Counted from the stretch's first letter, positions 33,236 through 44,196 are shown. The stretch is DNA of 64,000 nucleotides from Carettochelys insculpta (GCF_033958435.1 NC_134137.1:240668501-240732500); one strand, 5' to 3'. Translations and numbers: made by a program. The notes: generated by a model from the sequence alone, not told the origin.

Positions 33236-33719
33236 GTGTCGCCAGAGGTCATCGAGGGACCCCCCTGGTTGAGCAGTGCAGGGAGGACACAGCTGCCAGT
33301 GGGCCATGCACAGGCCTGGTGGGTTAAGCCCAGCCACATCTCAGCTGGCCATGGCCCCCAGCACACCCATGATGCCCACTGGTGACAGCCAGCACCTGGC
33401 CCCATGGACAGCTCCACGTGCTACATGCACAGTGAGACATAGGCAGGGCTGGCCCGTACCTGGGGAAAGTCCCACCTGGGAGGGGAACCCCTGTGTCGAG
33501 TTTTAAAGTTATAAAGGTTATATTTCCCAACAGTGCCTGTGTTCTCATAGGGGTGGATATGTGGGTGAGGCAATGATAGTGGTGGTGCATGTGGTGAGGG
33601 GTGGGTATGCGAGGGGTGGGTGTGAGTGTGGGGGGCCAGTGTGACCTGGGAGCAAAACTCCCCCGGAGGGCTTCCCTGATACAGACCCCTCCCAGTTGGC
33701 CTAGTGACTAGTAGCAGTG

Positions 33720-34785
33720 GCCGGCTGCTCATACCCGGGCCCAGCCTCGGCTGCCCACCTTGGATGAAGGTGTCCCCCTTGCCCTCCACAGTGTTGTGGA
33801 GGGTGCAGCAGGTGCCCACCACCTGAGGGACGTTGCACACCCTGACCTCCAGGCACGAGAGAGGCACTGCCACCGCCCCTTCAGGAGCCCAAAGGCCTGT
33901 TCGACAACATTGTGGGCCTGGTTGAGGCAGGCGTTGAAGGTCTCCTGGATGGGATCGAGGTGGCCGGTAGAGGGCCGCATGAGCCACAGCAGTAGGGGGT
34001 ACACAGCATCCAATACCATGCACAGTGACATGGTGGGCGTGCCCAACCCACATAGATGTCCATGAACCAGCATTTGTCATCCACCAGGGTCTGGAAGACT
34101 GCCGAGTGGTAGCCCCTGCAGTATATATAGTGACCAGAGCTGCGTGGCAGGACACAGAAGGGGATGTGAGTCCCATCCAGAGTGCTGAAACAATTCAGGA
34201 ACCCGAGTTCTGCGAATTCCCTGATGGCAGCATCCAGGTCCCTGAAATGGATGACTCAATGGAGGAGCATCACATTTATTGCACGGACGACCTGCATGGG
34301 ATGGAGGACATGTGCTCTCAAGAGTATGTGTGGGGGGGTGTTCCCAGCCCCTAATCCCGCCTCTCCCCAGACAGCAGACTGTGCCCCTGTCCCCTCCCAG
34401 CCAGTGGTCCCTGAGGGTCCCCAAGCCCAGGAACTCCCTCCTGCCTCCCCATGGCAGGGATATGACCCAGGCCTGGCTTACCTTCATGAGAACAGCCCCA
34501 AAGGTGTTCTTGACCACCCTGAAATGATGCCCTACTGAGCAGTAGCTGTCTGGGGTGGCCAGTTTCCAGCATGCAATAGTGACCGGCTTCTTGAGGGGGA
34601 GAGCAGGCCACATGGTGGTGTCCTGGTGCCTCAGTGCAGGGGTGAGCCAGTGGCAGAGCTCCTGGAAGGTGTCCCAGCTAATGCGGAAGTTCCACAGCCA
34701 TCTGGCATCATCCCATTGTCCCAGGACCAGCCACTCCCACCAGTCTGAGCTGGCTCCGGGTGGGCTCCAGGCTAGGAGGGGTTAA
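33720..34785 (-). pseudogene. HARBI1-type transposase, degenerate
   Basis: Exon 1 (about 34785-34485) keeps SSDWWEWLVLGQWDDARWL and a helix-turn-helix-like segment ending FGAVLMKV at a GTAAGCC donor. Exon 2 begins at a CAG acceptor near 34292 and keeps LNCFSTLDGTHIPFCV (first D) and VDDKCWFMDIYVGWA. Further pieces in other frames show HNVVEQAFGLLKGRWQCL (the E). The second catalytic aspartate region is displaced by frameshifts and lies around 33990-33960 (LLLWLMRP). Multiple frame changes make it a relic. Confidence 0.75.
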
Positions 34786-35259
34786 GTCTCCCAAGGAGGA
34801 GGTGGGTGGCCTCAATCACCATGCACAGCAGCTGCACCACTTGTTGGCCATTCTGCTGCATGCTGAGCTCTGCTTGGCTTAGGGCAGCTTGTCAGGCCTC
34901 AGCTTGTGGAGGATGGGGGTGTTTTGGAGGGGCCCTTTAAAGAAGTGGCTGGCTGTGGGCTCTGGAAGAGCTTGGCAGCCATGCAACCCCATCCGCAGCG
35001 TCTCTGGCTCCATTCTTTTGAAAGAGCACATGTAGTTGTGTGGACACTCCCTTTTGAAAAAACGGAATGGTATTTTGAAGAGGGTCAGGTTGAACCATTG
35101 ATCCACTTTTGGTGTGTAGTCGCATCCTTTCAAAAGGCTGGATTTTGATTGCTGTCTTTCCATTTTTGGCATTTCGGAAGAAGGCTCCCGTGTAGACACA
35201 ACTATAAAGAACAGACAGCCTTCGTTATTCAATGTGTTAAAATGGCAGGAAGGTCAAAG

Positions 35260-36235
35260 GTTTCAAATGAATAATGATTTTGTTTGATAATTTCATGAAA
35301 AAAATGGAAAAGAAATTGCTGCTTGTGCATTAGAAATTCTGGAAGGCTTCAAATTAAATTTTCAAGTCTGCAGTGGCCAAGCCTATGACAATGAATCCAA
35401 TATGGACGGGACATACAAAGGAGTCCTCTTTGTGTAACATCCACACTGTGTTTTCTCCATGTGGATGAAGCTGCTAAAAATTATTCACAAAACTAATGTT
35501 GTAAACGAAGTATGCCATGCTACATTAGATGCTGAGAGGGATGACTTTTAACAATTTCTTAAAGATACTCAAAAGATTCATGACCAATGGGATGCAATTC
35601 ATTCTAAGTCCAAAACAGAAGTACAGGATATTGACATTTCATCTGAGTTTCCCACCAATTGCAGTGTAATATCTCAATCTGATGCAGAAAGGCAGTATTG
35701 AGTCAATGTTCGGTTTTCTGGGTTTTTTTTTATTACTATTACTGACTCCATCAAATCTGGACTCACACACCAATTTGAGTCACTGTGACAAATTTGTACC
35801 ATTTTTAGATTCCTTTGGGAGTTCAGAGAACTAAGTGATGAAGATCTATATTCAACAGCTAAAGAGCTTCAAAGGTACAACAGTGACATTTAAAGAGAGC
35901 TCGGTGATAAGATCATCTTCCTAAAACTTCTACATTCCACCAGCTTTAAATCAGACTGCAAGCCAAGAACTGCCTTCTTGGCCTGTCAACTGTATTTCTC
36001 AATATCACAATTGTATTTTGTGTTTTTGTCAGTTTCCCTGAATCAGCGGCTTCAGGTGACTGTGCATTCAATGTGCTAAAACACGTAAAGAACTACCATT
36101 ATTCTGAAATGGGACAAGAGCACTTGAACAGGCTCACAAGGCTTAACGTTAATAGTGATATTGCACGTAAATTAGATTTTTCAGTTATAAATGAGTTTGC
36201 ACGCAAAGCCAAAAAAGCATTCCTAAAATGAAGAA
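35260..36235 (+). pseudogene. Decayed hAT/ZMYM1-like transposase-derived sequence
   Basis: The plus-strand frames encode VCSGQAYDNESNMDGTYKG near 35372-35425, a strong match to the C.GQ.YDNG.NM.G...GV block of ZMYM1-like and hAT transposase-derived proteins. Near 35860 comes LYSTAKELQRYNSDI. At 36085-36230 comes the hAT C-terminal dimerisation-like region (MGQEHLNRLTRLNVNSDIA and VINEFARKAKKAF, stop). Order and spacing fit the family, but stops and frame changes lie between blocks. The N-terminal part is absent, perhaps removed when the Harbinger element inserted just upstream (ends 35203). Confidence 0.7.
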
Positions 36236-36445
36236 TTTTGTTTGCAGTGGAACCTCACAATTAAAGTTATATTTTAATATACATGATATTGGCATAATGA
36301 ATTAATTGTTAATAAATAAATGTCTCTAGTGTTCACTTTCATATATTCTTTTGGTTTTAGTATGGCCCTGTGGATGAGAAGTTTGGTACATTGGGAGCCT
36401 GATGCCTCGAAACTCAAGGTGGCCCAGGCCTCACTCATTTTATGA

Positions 36446-36715
36446 GGCTATGTCTACACAGTGGATGCTATCTCAGGATATGACGGTATCCCAAAATAGC
36501 TGCCCATGTTGTTCACATCTAAGAAATGCACCCATTGTCTTGAAACAGTTTTCAAGGTAACCAGCATGCTATTCCAGCATCCCTGTACACCTCATTGCAG
36601 GAGGAGTACAGGGATGCCTTAATATACCACTTTATTTCAGCATGTGGCACCATTTAGACAGCGCCACATGCATAAATAGCCTATTTTGAGGTTAGGGCAC
36701 CATGTAGGCACAGCC
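36446..36715. mobile_element. Harbinger-type MITE
   Basis: A 270-bp element with ends GGCTATGTCTACACAG and CATGTAGGCACAGCC and a perfect 3-bp duplication TGA (36443-36445, 36716-36718). Its interior (GCTATTCCAGCATCCCTG, ...GAGGAGTACAGGGATGCC) forms a hairpin and resembles the element at 8350-8677. Confidence 0.85.
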
Positions 36716-37149
36716 TGAGAAGGCCTGGCAGGGCACCCACATCAATGAACCTGACTCTCCTAGTGCCAATTGGGTTTTTTTTCATGTTACTTTTATTGGT
36801 TCACTTTTGACTTTGAGACCTCACTTTGGAGTATAAATTTCTCAGCCAATTCTAGTCAATAGCTCTCCTGCTACCATAAAAGATTTGTCTACATTGGGTC
36901 ATGAAAATTACTTCTGCATATTATTACAGAAATACGATGTACCAGCTACATCACGAAGAGTGATGATTGAAAAAATGTGGTGCTCAATGTCATTGACAGT
37001 TACGCTGCTTAATTTACGGAATAGATTATATTAATTATTCCTGAAATAATCCAAATATTGACAAGTGTAGAGCCCAAGACCACTTTTCTAAACTTTGATT
37101 AACTGTACACTGTGCACATAAGATTCAATCCATGTACGTACTTTTCAAA

Positions 37150-37945
37150 CAGCTATAAGACACTCATTTTGCTGACAATGTTGTCCTTCTTTCACAGCAA
37201 CATGAATGCACGGAAGAAAAGGTCAAAACACTAGACAAAACTGCCTCAATGACTGGACTGAGCATGAACAAGCGAAAGACCAAGACAATGAGGAAAACCA
37301 GTCCAACAATGTCACCATCACAGTGGAATGGGGTGATGTGGAAGATGCGGAGCAGTTCACCTACTTGGCGAGTATTATGGACAGAGATGGAGGAACAGAC
37401 AACAGTATATATGCCAGAATAGGGAAAGCAACAGCTGTTTTCAAGACTCTTTGTCCCATAAGGAGTTCACAAATATATCTGTGAAGACAAAACTGCTTAT
37501 CTTCAATACAAATGTGAAGCGTGTGCTCTTGTATGCATGCGAGACCTGGCGTACTAAAAACTCTTCAAATCACAAGCTACAGACATTCAAAAACTGATGC
37601 CTGACATTCATCCTTCACATGCAATGGCAAGACATGATCACGAATGAGGAGCTTGGTAACAGAGCAGGAAAAGAACCATTTGACATTCAAATCAAGAGAA
37701 GAAAGTGGGGATGTCGAGGCTACACTCTCAGAAAACCATCATCCAGCATAGTCTGTCAGGCTCTCAAATTAAACCCACAAGGAAAACACAAAAGAGGAAG
37801 ACCTCAGACAACATGGAGATCTACTGAGATTGAAGAACAACAACTGGGATATTCCCGGGGTCAGTTAGAATTTTTGTCCTGAGGCAGAGTTAAGATGAGG
37901 AGACTTGTTGGTGACCTATACTCCAATGGGAATACAAGGATCAAA
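37150..37945 (+). pseudogene. RTE-type LINE reverse transcriptase C-terminal relic
   Basis: Near 37172 the catalytic block reads FADNVVLLS; a second aspartate of FADD has become asparagine. Downstream come KVKTLDKTASMTGLSMNKRKTKTMR and, in another frame, EDAEQFTYLASIMDRDGGTDN. Next are KTKLLIFNTNVKRVLLYACETW and IQIKRRKWGCRGYTLRKPSSS, then a GRPQTTW segment ending in RRLVGDLYSNG. This order is the C-terminal region of RTE-clade LINE proteins. It has several frame changes, stops and the catalytic substitution. No 3' end sequence or tail was identified. Confidence 0.8.
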
Positions 37946-38903
37946 AAAAGTAAGTCAAGTATGGGTTTTCTAAAAGTTTTATGTTTAGTCAGCAAAAAGA
38001 CAAAGCAGCCCAGTGTATCTTCCATTCATACTTCATTACAGATGTTGCTAATTTTCAGTTTCCTGAGGAAAAAATGCATGTGATGACACAAAACCATAAG
38101 GATATCCTTTCATCCTTATTGCTTTCAGCCAGACTACCAGCTAAGAATGCAAGGTAATTGTGTGTGTTAATTGCTTGTAAGTTTGGCAGCAGGCATTCTT
38201 TGTAATAGATGTATTATCTTGTAAGTGCCATAAATCTCTAGCAACCTAAGTAATGGAGCTCCAAGAAAGGTCAGCAAAAACTATTGTCTGACTCACTAAT
38301 GTCTTTGGCCATAATGGAATCTATTATTCTATTTACCACATCAATGCATATCTATATTCTCATCACTGAGGTATCTAGGAGTCAAATACAAAATGGAAAA
38401 GCTGCACTGTGCATGTCTGTGCATGACGCTCTTCTCTCTGCTCTTCAATTCGGTCTGTGTTTTTTCTACCCAGAAGACATTCTACAGAATGCTTTTCAAC
38501 ATCCAGCAACCACGTCCATAAGAATAGGCAGTAAACTATGGAAGTACTAAATATGTCTATTATGGTACCCCCAGCCACCCAGGATGGTAAGCAGTGTACA
38601 AACCTGTATGAAGGATCCTTATCCCGACAGAATTTGCAATTCAAATAACTATTCATGAGATCAGGAGACACCACAATCAATAGGAAGGGGCAAATGGAGT
38701 TTTCTACAGCAGCTACTGTCATACATATTGCCTGTTCTTTTCTCTGCTCACTCATAATCCACTAACTCATACAAAACATACACAAAATATATATTTAGAT
38801 ATACTTGGGCATATGCTATACTTATGCAAGGTATATTACCAAACTGGTAAAAACATGGGGACAATCCAAGAAGCATGGTTAAAAAAAGTGTTTACTATTC
38901 ACT
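37946..38903. other. No gene recognised
   Basis: Unremarkable sequence; no transposon ends or exons found. Confidence 0.5.
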
Positions 38904-38906
38904 ATA

Positions 38907-39133
38907 GGGCAATCTGCTGATAGGAATAAGGGGATTTCAAAGCAGGCAGGATACTTTCGAAAAGGAGCCTGCCTGGATGAACAGCACAGCAGCAAAAAGT
39001 GGCATTTTTGAAGTGCCGTGGCCACTGACATGCTGATAAGTCCCTGAATATGCATTTCAGCACCTCATTAGTATTCTTTGATCTGGCCATTGGCAAGGCC
39101 ATTTTGAAGTTTTTACTAAGTGTAGCCATAACC
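38907..39133. mobile_element. Harbinger-type MITE, left end decayed
   Basis: The right end AAGTGTAGCCATAACC is followed by ATA (39134-39136), which matches ATA at 38904-38906. The interior (CTGATAGGAATAAGGGGATTTCAA, then CTTTCGAAAAGG) is shared in reverse orientation with 58715-58856. The left terminal repeat has largely lost its TGTCTACAC motif. Confidence 0.65.
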
Positions 39134-39217
39134 ATATTGTTTGGTCTTTAGATATGAGTTGTTCATTTTTGGGCTTTTCAACACTCACCGTTTAAAATAA
39201 CCAGGAGGGTGGTTTTT

Positions 39218-39238
39218 GTTTTGTTTTGTTTTGTTTCA
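39218..39238. repeat. (GTTTT)n simple repeat
   Basis: About four GTTTT units. Confidence 0.9.
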
Positions 39239-39299
39239 CTTTGCACTTATAGCATCAGAAGCCACAAAGAAGTCCCTAAAGAGCTGCAGGTTGCAGATC

Positions 39300-39835
39300 C
39301 CTGCCCTATGGCATATACGGGACACCAGCCTCTGGGGAGTGGGGGCTGCTGTCCCATGTCAGGGCTCCTTGGTGCTGGGGGCTGCTGTCCCCCGGTGAGG
39401 CACCAGTGATGGGAGCTCTGTAGCCTTCCAATGAGGGGGGAGTGGAGTATAGGGGCTCTGCAACCTACTGGAGGGTGGGTGCTGAGAATAAGGGTTTTGC
39501 AGCCTAGTGCAGGGATGGGAGGCCGGCAGGGAATGCAGCAGCTGCTGTGCAGCAAAGGTCACTGGCAGCAGGGTCTGCTATGCTGGAGAACAGAGCAGCT
39601 GCCCTGTGGAGGCATTCCCTGGCAGTGGGAGCTGCCTCCCCAAGGCATGGGATGCTAGGGAATGAGGCAGCTGCCCCATGGAGGGGTTCCCTGGCAGTGG
39701 GAGCTGCCTCTCCTAGGCATGGGGCACCAGGAAACGAGGCAGGCACCCCATGGTGGAGGTCATCAACAGCAAGGGCTGCAGCCCCAAGATACCAGGTGCC
39801 AAGGAACAGGATCCCCCCAAATATGGGACATTCTT
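39300..39835. repeat. GC-rich minisatellite, main unit 72 bp
   Basis: GGCAGCTGCCCCATGGAGG-like units begin at about 39595, 39667 and 39739, a 72-bp period, with a poorer copy near 39538. Upstream, GGGGCTGCTGTCCC repeats 39 bp apart near 39345 and 39385. The tract runs straight into the 5' truncation point of the CR1 at 39838, and long reading frames across the junction are chance products. Confidence 0.75.
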
Positions 39836-39837
39836 GT

Positions 39838-40542
39838 TCCTTGAAAACATCCACGCAGTGTGCAAAGGCAGTCCAAAAGGCAAATAGGATGTTAGGTATT
39901 ATTAAAAAAGGGATAAAAAAGAAGACAAGGAGTATCTTACTGCCCCTATATAAATGTATGGTACGCCCACATCTTGAATACTGTGTACAGATGTGGTCTC
40001 CTCACCTAAAAAAAGATATCCTGGCACTAGAAAAGGTTCAGAAAAGAGCAACTAAAATGATTAGGGGCTTGGAACAGGTCCTGTATGAGGAAAGGCTAAA
40101 AAGATTGGGATTTTTCAGTTTAGAAAAGAGGAGACTGAGGGGGGACATGATAGAGGTATAAAAAATTATGACAGGTATGGAGGGGGTGAATAAGGAGAAG
40201 TTATTTACTTGTGCCCATAATACAAGAACTAGAGGACACCAAATGAAATTAATGGGTAGCAGGTTTAAAACTAATAAAAGAAAATTCTTCTTCACACTGT
40301 GCATAGTTAACCTGTGGAAATCCTTGCCAGAGTAGACTGTGAAGGCTAGGACTATAACAGAAATTAAGAAAGAGCTAGATAAATTCATGGAGGTTAGGTC
40401 CATAAAAGGCTGTTAGCCAAAGGTAGGAATGGTGTTGCTGGCCTCTGATTGTCAGAGGCTGGAGATGGATGGCAGGAGACAAATTGCTTGATCATTGTCT
40501 TCAGTCCACTGGGCTGGATGGACCTTTGGTCTGACACAGTAT
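39838..40542 (+). mobile_element. CR1 LINE 3' part (left piece, split by a Harbinger element)
   Basis: A 5'-truncated CR1 with the C-terminal coding region and 3' untranslated tail. The tail reads CACTGGGCTGGATGGACCTT and stops at CTGACACAGTAT, where the Harbinger element at 40543 begins. The rest of the tail resumes at 44549. Confidence 0.9.
39847..40410 (+). pseudogene. CR1 ORF2 C-terminal fragment
   Basis: The frame encodes AKAVQKANRMLGIIKKGIK, LLPLYKCMVRPHLEYCVQMW, LEKVQKRATKMIRG and LGFFSLEKRRLRGDMIEV. It then meets a stop (TAA at about 40159-40161) where the family continues YKIMTGME. Another stop lies near 40334. The remaining codons to about 40410 (ITEIKKELDKFMEV) are recognisable. 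The reverse transcriptase catalytic core is not included, so no activity is possible. Confidence 0.85.
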
Positions 40543-40862
40543 AGCCGCGTCTACACTAGCCGGCTATTTCGGAGTAGCCGCGCCAACTTCGAAATAGCGC
40601 CCGCCGCGTCTACATGTGCTAAGCGCTATTTCAAAGTTGAAATCGACGTAAGGTGGCAAGATGTCGAAGTCGCTATCCTCATGAGGAGATGGGAATAGCG
40701 CCCTACTTCGACATTGAACTTCGAAGTAGGGCACATGTAGACGATCCGCGTCCCGCAACATCGAAATAGCGGGGTCCTCCATGGTGGCTATCAGCTGATG
40801 GGTTGAGAGATGCTCTCTCCAGCCCCTGAGCTCTATGGTCGCCGCATGCAGCACCCCCTTAA

Positions 40863-41610
40863 AGCGCCCCACCCCCTTATTTCCTGTGCAGGAAGCTGAG
40901 AGCTCGTGCAGGCAGCAGCACTGCCACGTGCATAGCCTGCACAGACCTCAGCAGCCCCAAGCCAGCACCCTGCACCCCACGGCAGCCAGCCAGCCCCACA
41001 AGTGCCCCAGGCACCCCCCCCAAGGGGACCCAGGGCTCCCAGCCTGCCAGCCAGCGGGGGAAGAGGCAGCGGGGCCCCTCCTGGACGGAGGCTGAGATCC
41101 GGGACCTGCTGGGGCTCTGGAGCGAGGAGGAGGTGCTCCAGGTAATGGGGAGCAAGAGGCGGAACACAGATGCGTTCTCTCGGCTGGCCGAGGGCCTGGC
41201 TGCCCAGGGTCACCCTGCCCGCACTCCTGACCATGTCAGGAGTAAGGTGAAGGAGCTGCGGCAGAGTTACGCCCGGGCCTGGGTTGCGGACGGCCGATCT
41301 GGGGCCGCCCCCACCACTTGCCCCTTTTACAAGGAGCTCAGGTCCATCCTGGGCCCCCGGCACACCTCCTCCCCCCCGGCCACTCTTGACATATTGGCCG
41401 ATGAGCCCCAGCAGGCCCCGGAGACGGAGTCCGCCCCAAAGACAAGCCCTGCACCCCAGGGGCCTCCCCAGGAGCCCACCCCTGGGATGCCGGAGGAGGA
41501 GGAGGAGGAGTCCTCCGGCGACGGGGGGCTCCACATCACCCTCCCGTCCCACAGCTCCAGCAGGGCATCCGCCCAATAGGTGTCCCCCAAACATGGGAGC
41601 AGACCGTCAG
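40863..41610 (+). pseudogene. Myb/SANT-like DNA-binding protein, exon 1 (Harbinger accessory gene)
   Basis: The frame is open from 40863 to a TAG at 41577. It contains a basic patch (RGKRQRGPSWTEAEIRDLL), the tryptophan-spaced first helix (LGLWSEEEVLQ), a second helix (NTDAFSRLAEGLAAQGHPA) and a third (DHVRSKVKELRQSYARAW). The conserved GAAPTTCPFYKELRSILGP block and a Glu/Ser-rich linker follow. No ATG lies in frame; ATA at 40932 occupies the place where the related copy at 32834 has ATGGCC. A GTATGT donor at 41611 lies beyond the stop, so TAG is probably a nonsense mutation, because sister copies read through this point. Family role: assists transposase nuclear import and end binding. Confidence 0.8.
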
Positions 41611-41959
41611 GTATGTACCCCCCCGGTGCACACCCCCGGGGTTAAGGGGCAGGGACAAGAGACATGACCAGGGCCCTCCACACGCCCAGATGACCATGGC
41701 CCCAAGGACAGCAGTGGCATGTCCCTCAGAAGAGTGCATCAGCCCCAGCCCCCCAGCAGGACAGCGCCATTCCCGATCCCTGGGGATGCGGGGAATGGAA
41801 CCTAGGGTCCCCTGTGGCGGGGGACACCCATCAGCGGCAGCAGCATCTCCGGGGAAAGGGGATGGGGAACCAGCAGCAGAGGGGTGGGGGGACAAGGGCC
41901 ACGGGTCGGGGCCCACACTAACGGCTGTCTCCACTCTTGTTCCCCCCGTGTTCCACAGC

Positions 41960-42420
41960 TGCACCATCGGAGGGCCCGGAGAGCGCCAGCGAGGTGTCCG
42001 TGGTCCCGGAGAGCCCACCGGGGCCATCCCAGCAGGCCAGCCCCTCGGCGGAGCACAGACCAGCCCCAGGATGAGGCCGACAGAGGAGGAGCCTCCCGCA
42101 GATGGCCACGGACCCCCAGGCGCTCGCGACCCTCCGCCATCAGCTGGAGGTGTCGGAGCAGCGCCTGCGGGTGGAGGAGCGGCGCCTAGAGCTCCAGAAG
42201 TGAGCGCTGGCCTGGCGCCAGGAGGCTTGGGGGGCCTTCATGTGCACGTTCCAACAGATTGCCCAGCACCTGGCCCCCCCCGCCGCTCCGCCCGCCGCTC
42301 TGCCCACCGTGCCACCCGCTGTCCCTCCACCGTCTGCCACCCTGGGGTCTGCTGCTGAGGGGGACCATGGGCCTGCGGACACTGGCCGGCCCTATTTGAC
42401 GGTTCTTCTGGCCCCCATCC
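41960..42420 (+). pseudogene. Myb/SANT-like protein, C-terminal coiled-coil exon
   Basis: After a TTCCACAG acceptor ending at 41959, the frame encodes a Ser/Pro/Glu-rich stretch ending at TGA near 42070. After a frame change, it encodes a heptad-like coiled coil (LRHQLEVSEQRLRVEERRLE) at 42102-42200, an in-frame TGA at 42201-42203, then WRQEAWGAFMCTFQQIAQH. A C-terminal coiled coil is usual for Myb/SANT proteins of Harbingers and mediates oligomerisation in relatives (established for the class, inferred here). CAG to TAG/TGA-type changes fit CpG or random decay. Confidence 0.7.
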
Positions 42421-42639
42421 ATCCTCAACCAGGGCTCCGGCCAAGACATGGGTCATGCCCCCCCAAACACCAGGCGCTGGACAATAGGGTGTGGTGCCAA
42501 GGACATTGCCCCCCCGCCTTTGTACATATTCCCCCCATGTTTGTAAATAGTTTTTGTTCTGCCCCCCCCATGTACATAGTTCCCCCCTTCCTTCTGTTAA
42601 TAATAACGTTGCACTGTTTTGTTTCAAACAACATTTCCA

Positions 42640-42645
42640 TTTATT
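42640..42645 (-). promoter_or_regulatory. Polyadenylation signal overlapping the transposase stop codon
   Basis: On the minus strand AATAAA (42645-42640) overlaps the TAA stop (42643-42641) that ends the transposase frame. The convergent Myb-like gene is expected to end close by on the other strand, so the two 3' ends are packed within about 200 bp. Confidence 0.6.
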
Positions 42646-43525
42646 TCAAAGAAAAGTGTGGGGGTGTGTGTGCTTTCGGGTGCTCTGTGGTGTGGGCGTG
42701 GGGGCAGGAAGTGTTGTGGAGGATGGGAGGGTGCAGTGGGTGGCTCACCAGCAGCTGGCCCTGCCAGCGTTCACCCCGCAGCCTGGCCAAAATGGGCCGC
42801 AGGGCCTCCCGGACCCAGATCCCCTCAAGGTCGACCTGGCAACTGGGGGCAGCGGGTGGCTGGACATGGGCCCTGCCAGCCTCCACAGCCCAGCCCTGGA
42901 AGAATGCCTCTCCCTTGCTCTCCACCAGGTTGTGGAGTGCGCTGCACATGCCCACAACCTGGGGGATGTTGGTGAGGCCTGCATCCAGGCGGGTGAGGAG
43001 ACACCTCCAGAGCCCTTTGAGGTGGCCGAAAGTGCTCTCGACCACCTGGCGCGCATGGTTCAAGCGCGTGTTGAACCGCTCCTGGCTGGCTGTGACGTGG
43101 CGCGTGTAAGGGTCCATAAGCCAGGGCCAGAGGGGGTACGCCGCGTCTGCAACGACGCAGAGGGGCAGGGTGTTGTCCCCCACAGGGATCTCCTGCTGGG
43201 GGATGTAGGTCTCCGCCTCCAGCCGGCAGCACAGGTCCAAATTTCTGAACACCTGAGTGTCGTGGGTGCTGCCAGGCCAGCCGACATAAATGTCCAAGAG
43301 GTAGCCCCGCCTGTCCACCAAGGCCTGCAGGACCACGGAATGGTATTCCTTCCTATTGAGGAAGCGTCCTCCGCTGTGCTCCGGGGCACAGATGGGGATA
43401 TGGGTCCCATCCAGAGCCCCAAAGCAATTTGGGAGGCCCAGGCTGGCAAACCCTGCGATGGCGGCATCCGGGTCCCCAAGCCGCACGAGCCTGTGGAGGA
43501 GCAGGGCATTGATTGCGCGGACGAC

Positions 43526-43684
43526 CTGCAGGGGAAGGACATGAGAGAGCACCGGTGAGGGGTGTGCAGGGTGTGTCCAGCCATCCCCACAGGGCTCCCC
43601 CTGTCCCCACAGGGCTGCCCCCCCTCCCCACAGGGCTCTCCCTGTCCCCACAGGGCTCCCCTCCCTCCCCCTGGGTCCTCTTAC
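43526..43684 (-). other. Transposase intron with 20-bp minisatellite
   Basis: GTAAGA...CTGCAG boundaries on the minus strand; 159 bp, a multiple of three, so the frame reads through it. The core (about 43582-43664) is four copies of a CCCCACAGGGCTCCCC-type unit of about 20 bp, which accounts for most of the intron. Confidence 0.75.
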
Positions 43685-44161
43685 CACCATGAGGACAGCT
43701 TCGACAGTGGCCTTGCCCACACTGAACTGCTGAACTGCTGCCCTACGGATTGGTAGCTGTCTGGAGTGGCCAGCTTCCAGACAGCGATGCCCACCCATTT
43801 CTCTACAGTGAGGGCACGTCGCATGGGGGTGTCCTGGTGCCGTAAGGCAGGGGTGAGCCACTGGCAGAGCTCCAGGAATGTCTGTCGGCTCATTTGGAAG
43901 TTCCGGAGCCAGCGGTCGTGGTTCCACCTGCCGAGAACCAGCCGCTCCCACCAGTCTGTGCTCGTGGGGTATCTCCACAGCCAGTGGCGTGTGCGGCGGC
44001 CGGGGGGGGGGTGGGAGGGCAGCAAGGTCTGGGGCTGCTTCCTCATCCCCTGGGGGCAGCTCCTCTTCTACAAATAAAAGATGGTCAGCTGCCTCCTGCA
44101 TAGCTGCATAGCACTGAGCAGGGCAGCCACTGGTCCTGCAGGGGTGGGTGTGGGGGCCTCT

Positions 44162-44163
<2 letters not shown>

Positions 44164-44193
<30 letters not shown>
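44164..44193 (-). repeat. (CTG)10 trinucleotide repeat encoding a polyglutamine tract
   Basis: Ten perfect CTG on the plus strand read as CAG on the minus strand, giving ten glutamines directly after the transposase start. The sister element at 47658 has a shorter interrupted version (49452-49466). Confidence 0.9.

Positions 44194-44196
<3 letters not shown>

Larger units (their letters stand above)
32404..35203. mobile_element. PIF/Harbinger element, both genes present but degenerate
   Basis: A 2800-bp element with ends TGCTGTGTCTACAAG and CGTGTAGACACAACT and a 3-bp duplication ATA (32401-32403, 35204-35206). Subterminal TTTCGAAAG motifs, many decayed to TTTTGAAA or TTTCAAAA, mark it as an older relative of the 50360 subfamily. 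It contains a plus-strand Myb-like gene (32834) and a minus-strand transposase (about 34780-33720), convergent. Confidence 0.85.

Noticed and set aside
39547..40161. 204-codon open frame as a novel gene
   Set aside because: It fuses minisatellite to the C-terminal part of CR1 ORF2; only the latter half has family identity.
41133..41579. Taking 41133 as the Myb-like protein start
   Set aside because: The codon there is GTG inside the first helix of the domain, and the frame is open far upstream with a strongly conserved basic region.
42554..43558. Long plus-strand open frame (about 334 codons)
   Set aside because: It is antisense to the transposase exon 2, which carries the DDE motifs and family signatures. 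GC-rich coding DNA often leaves the opposite strand open.
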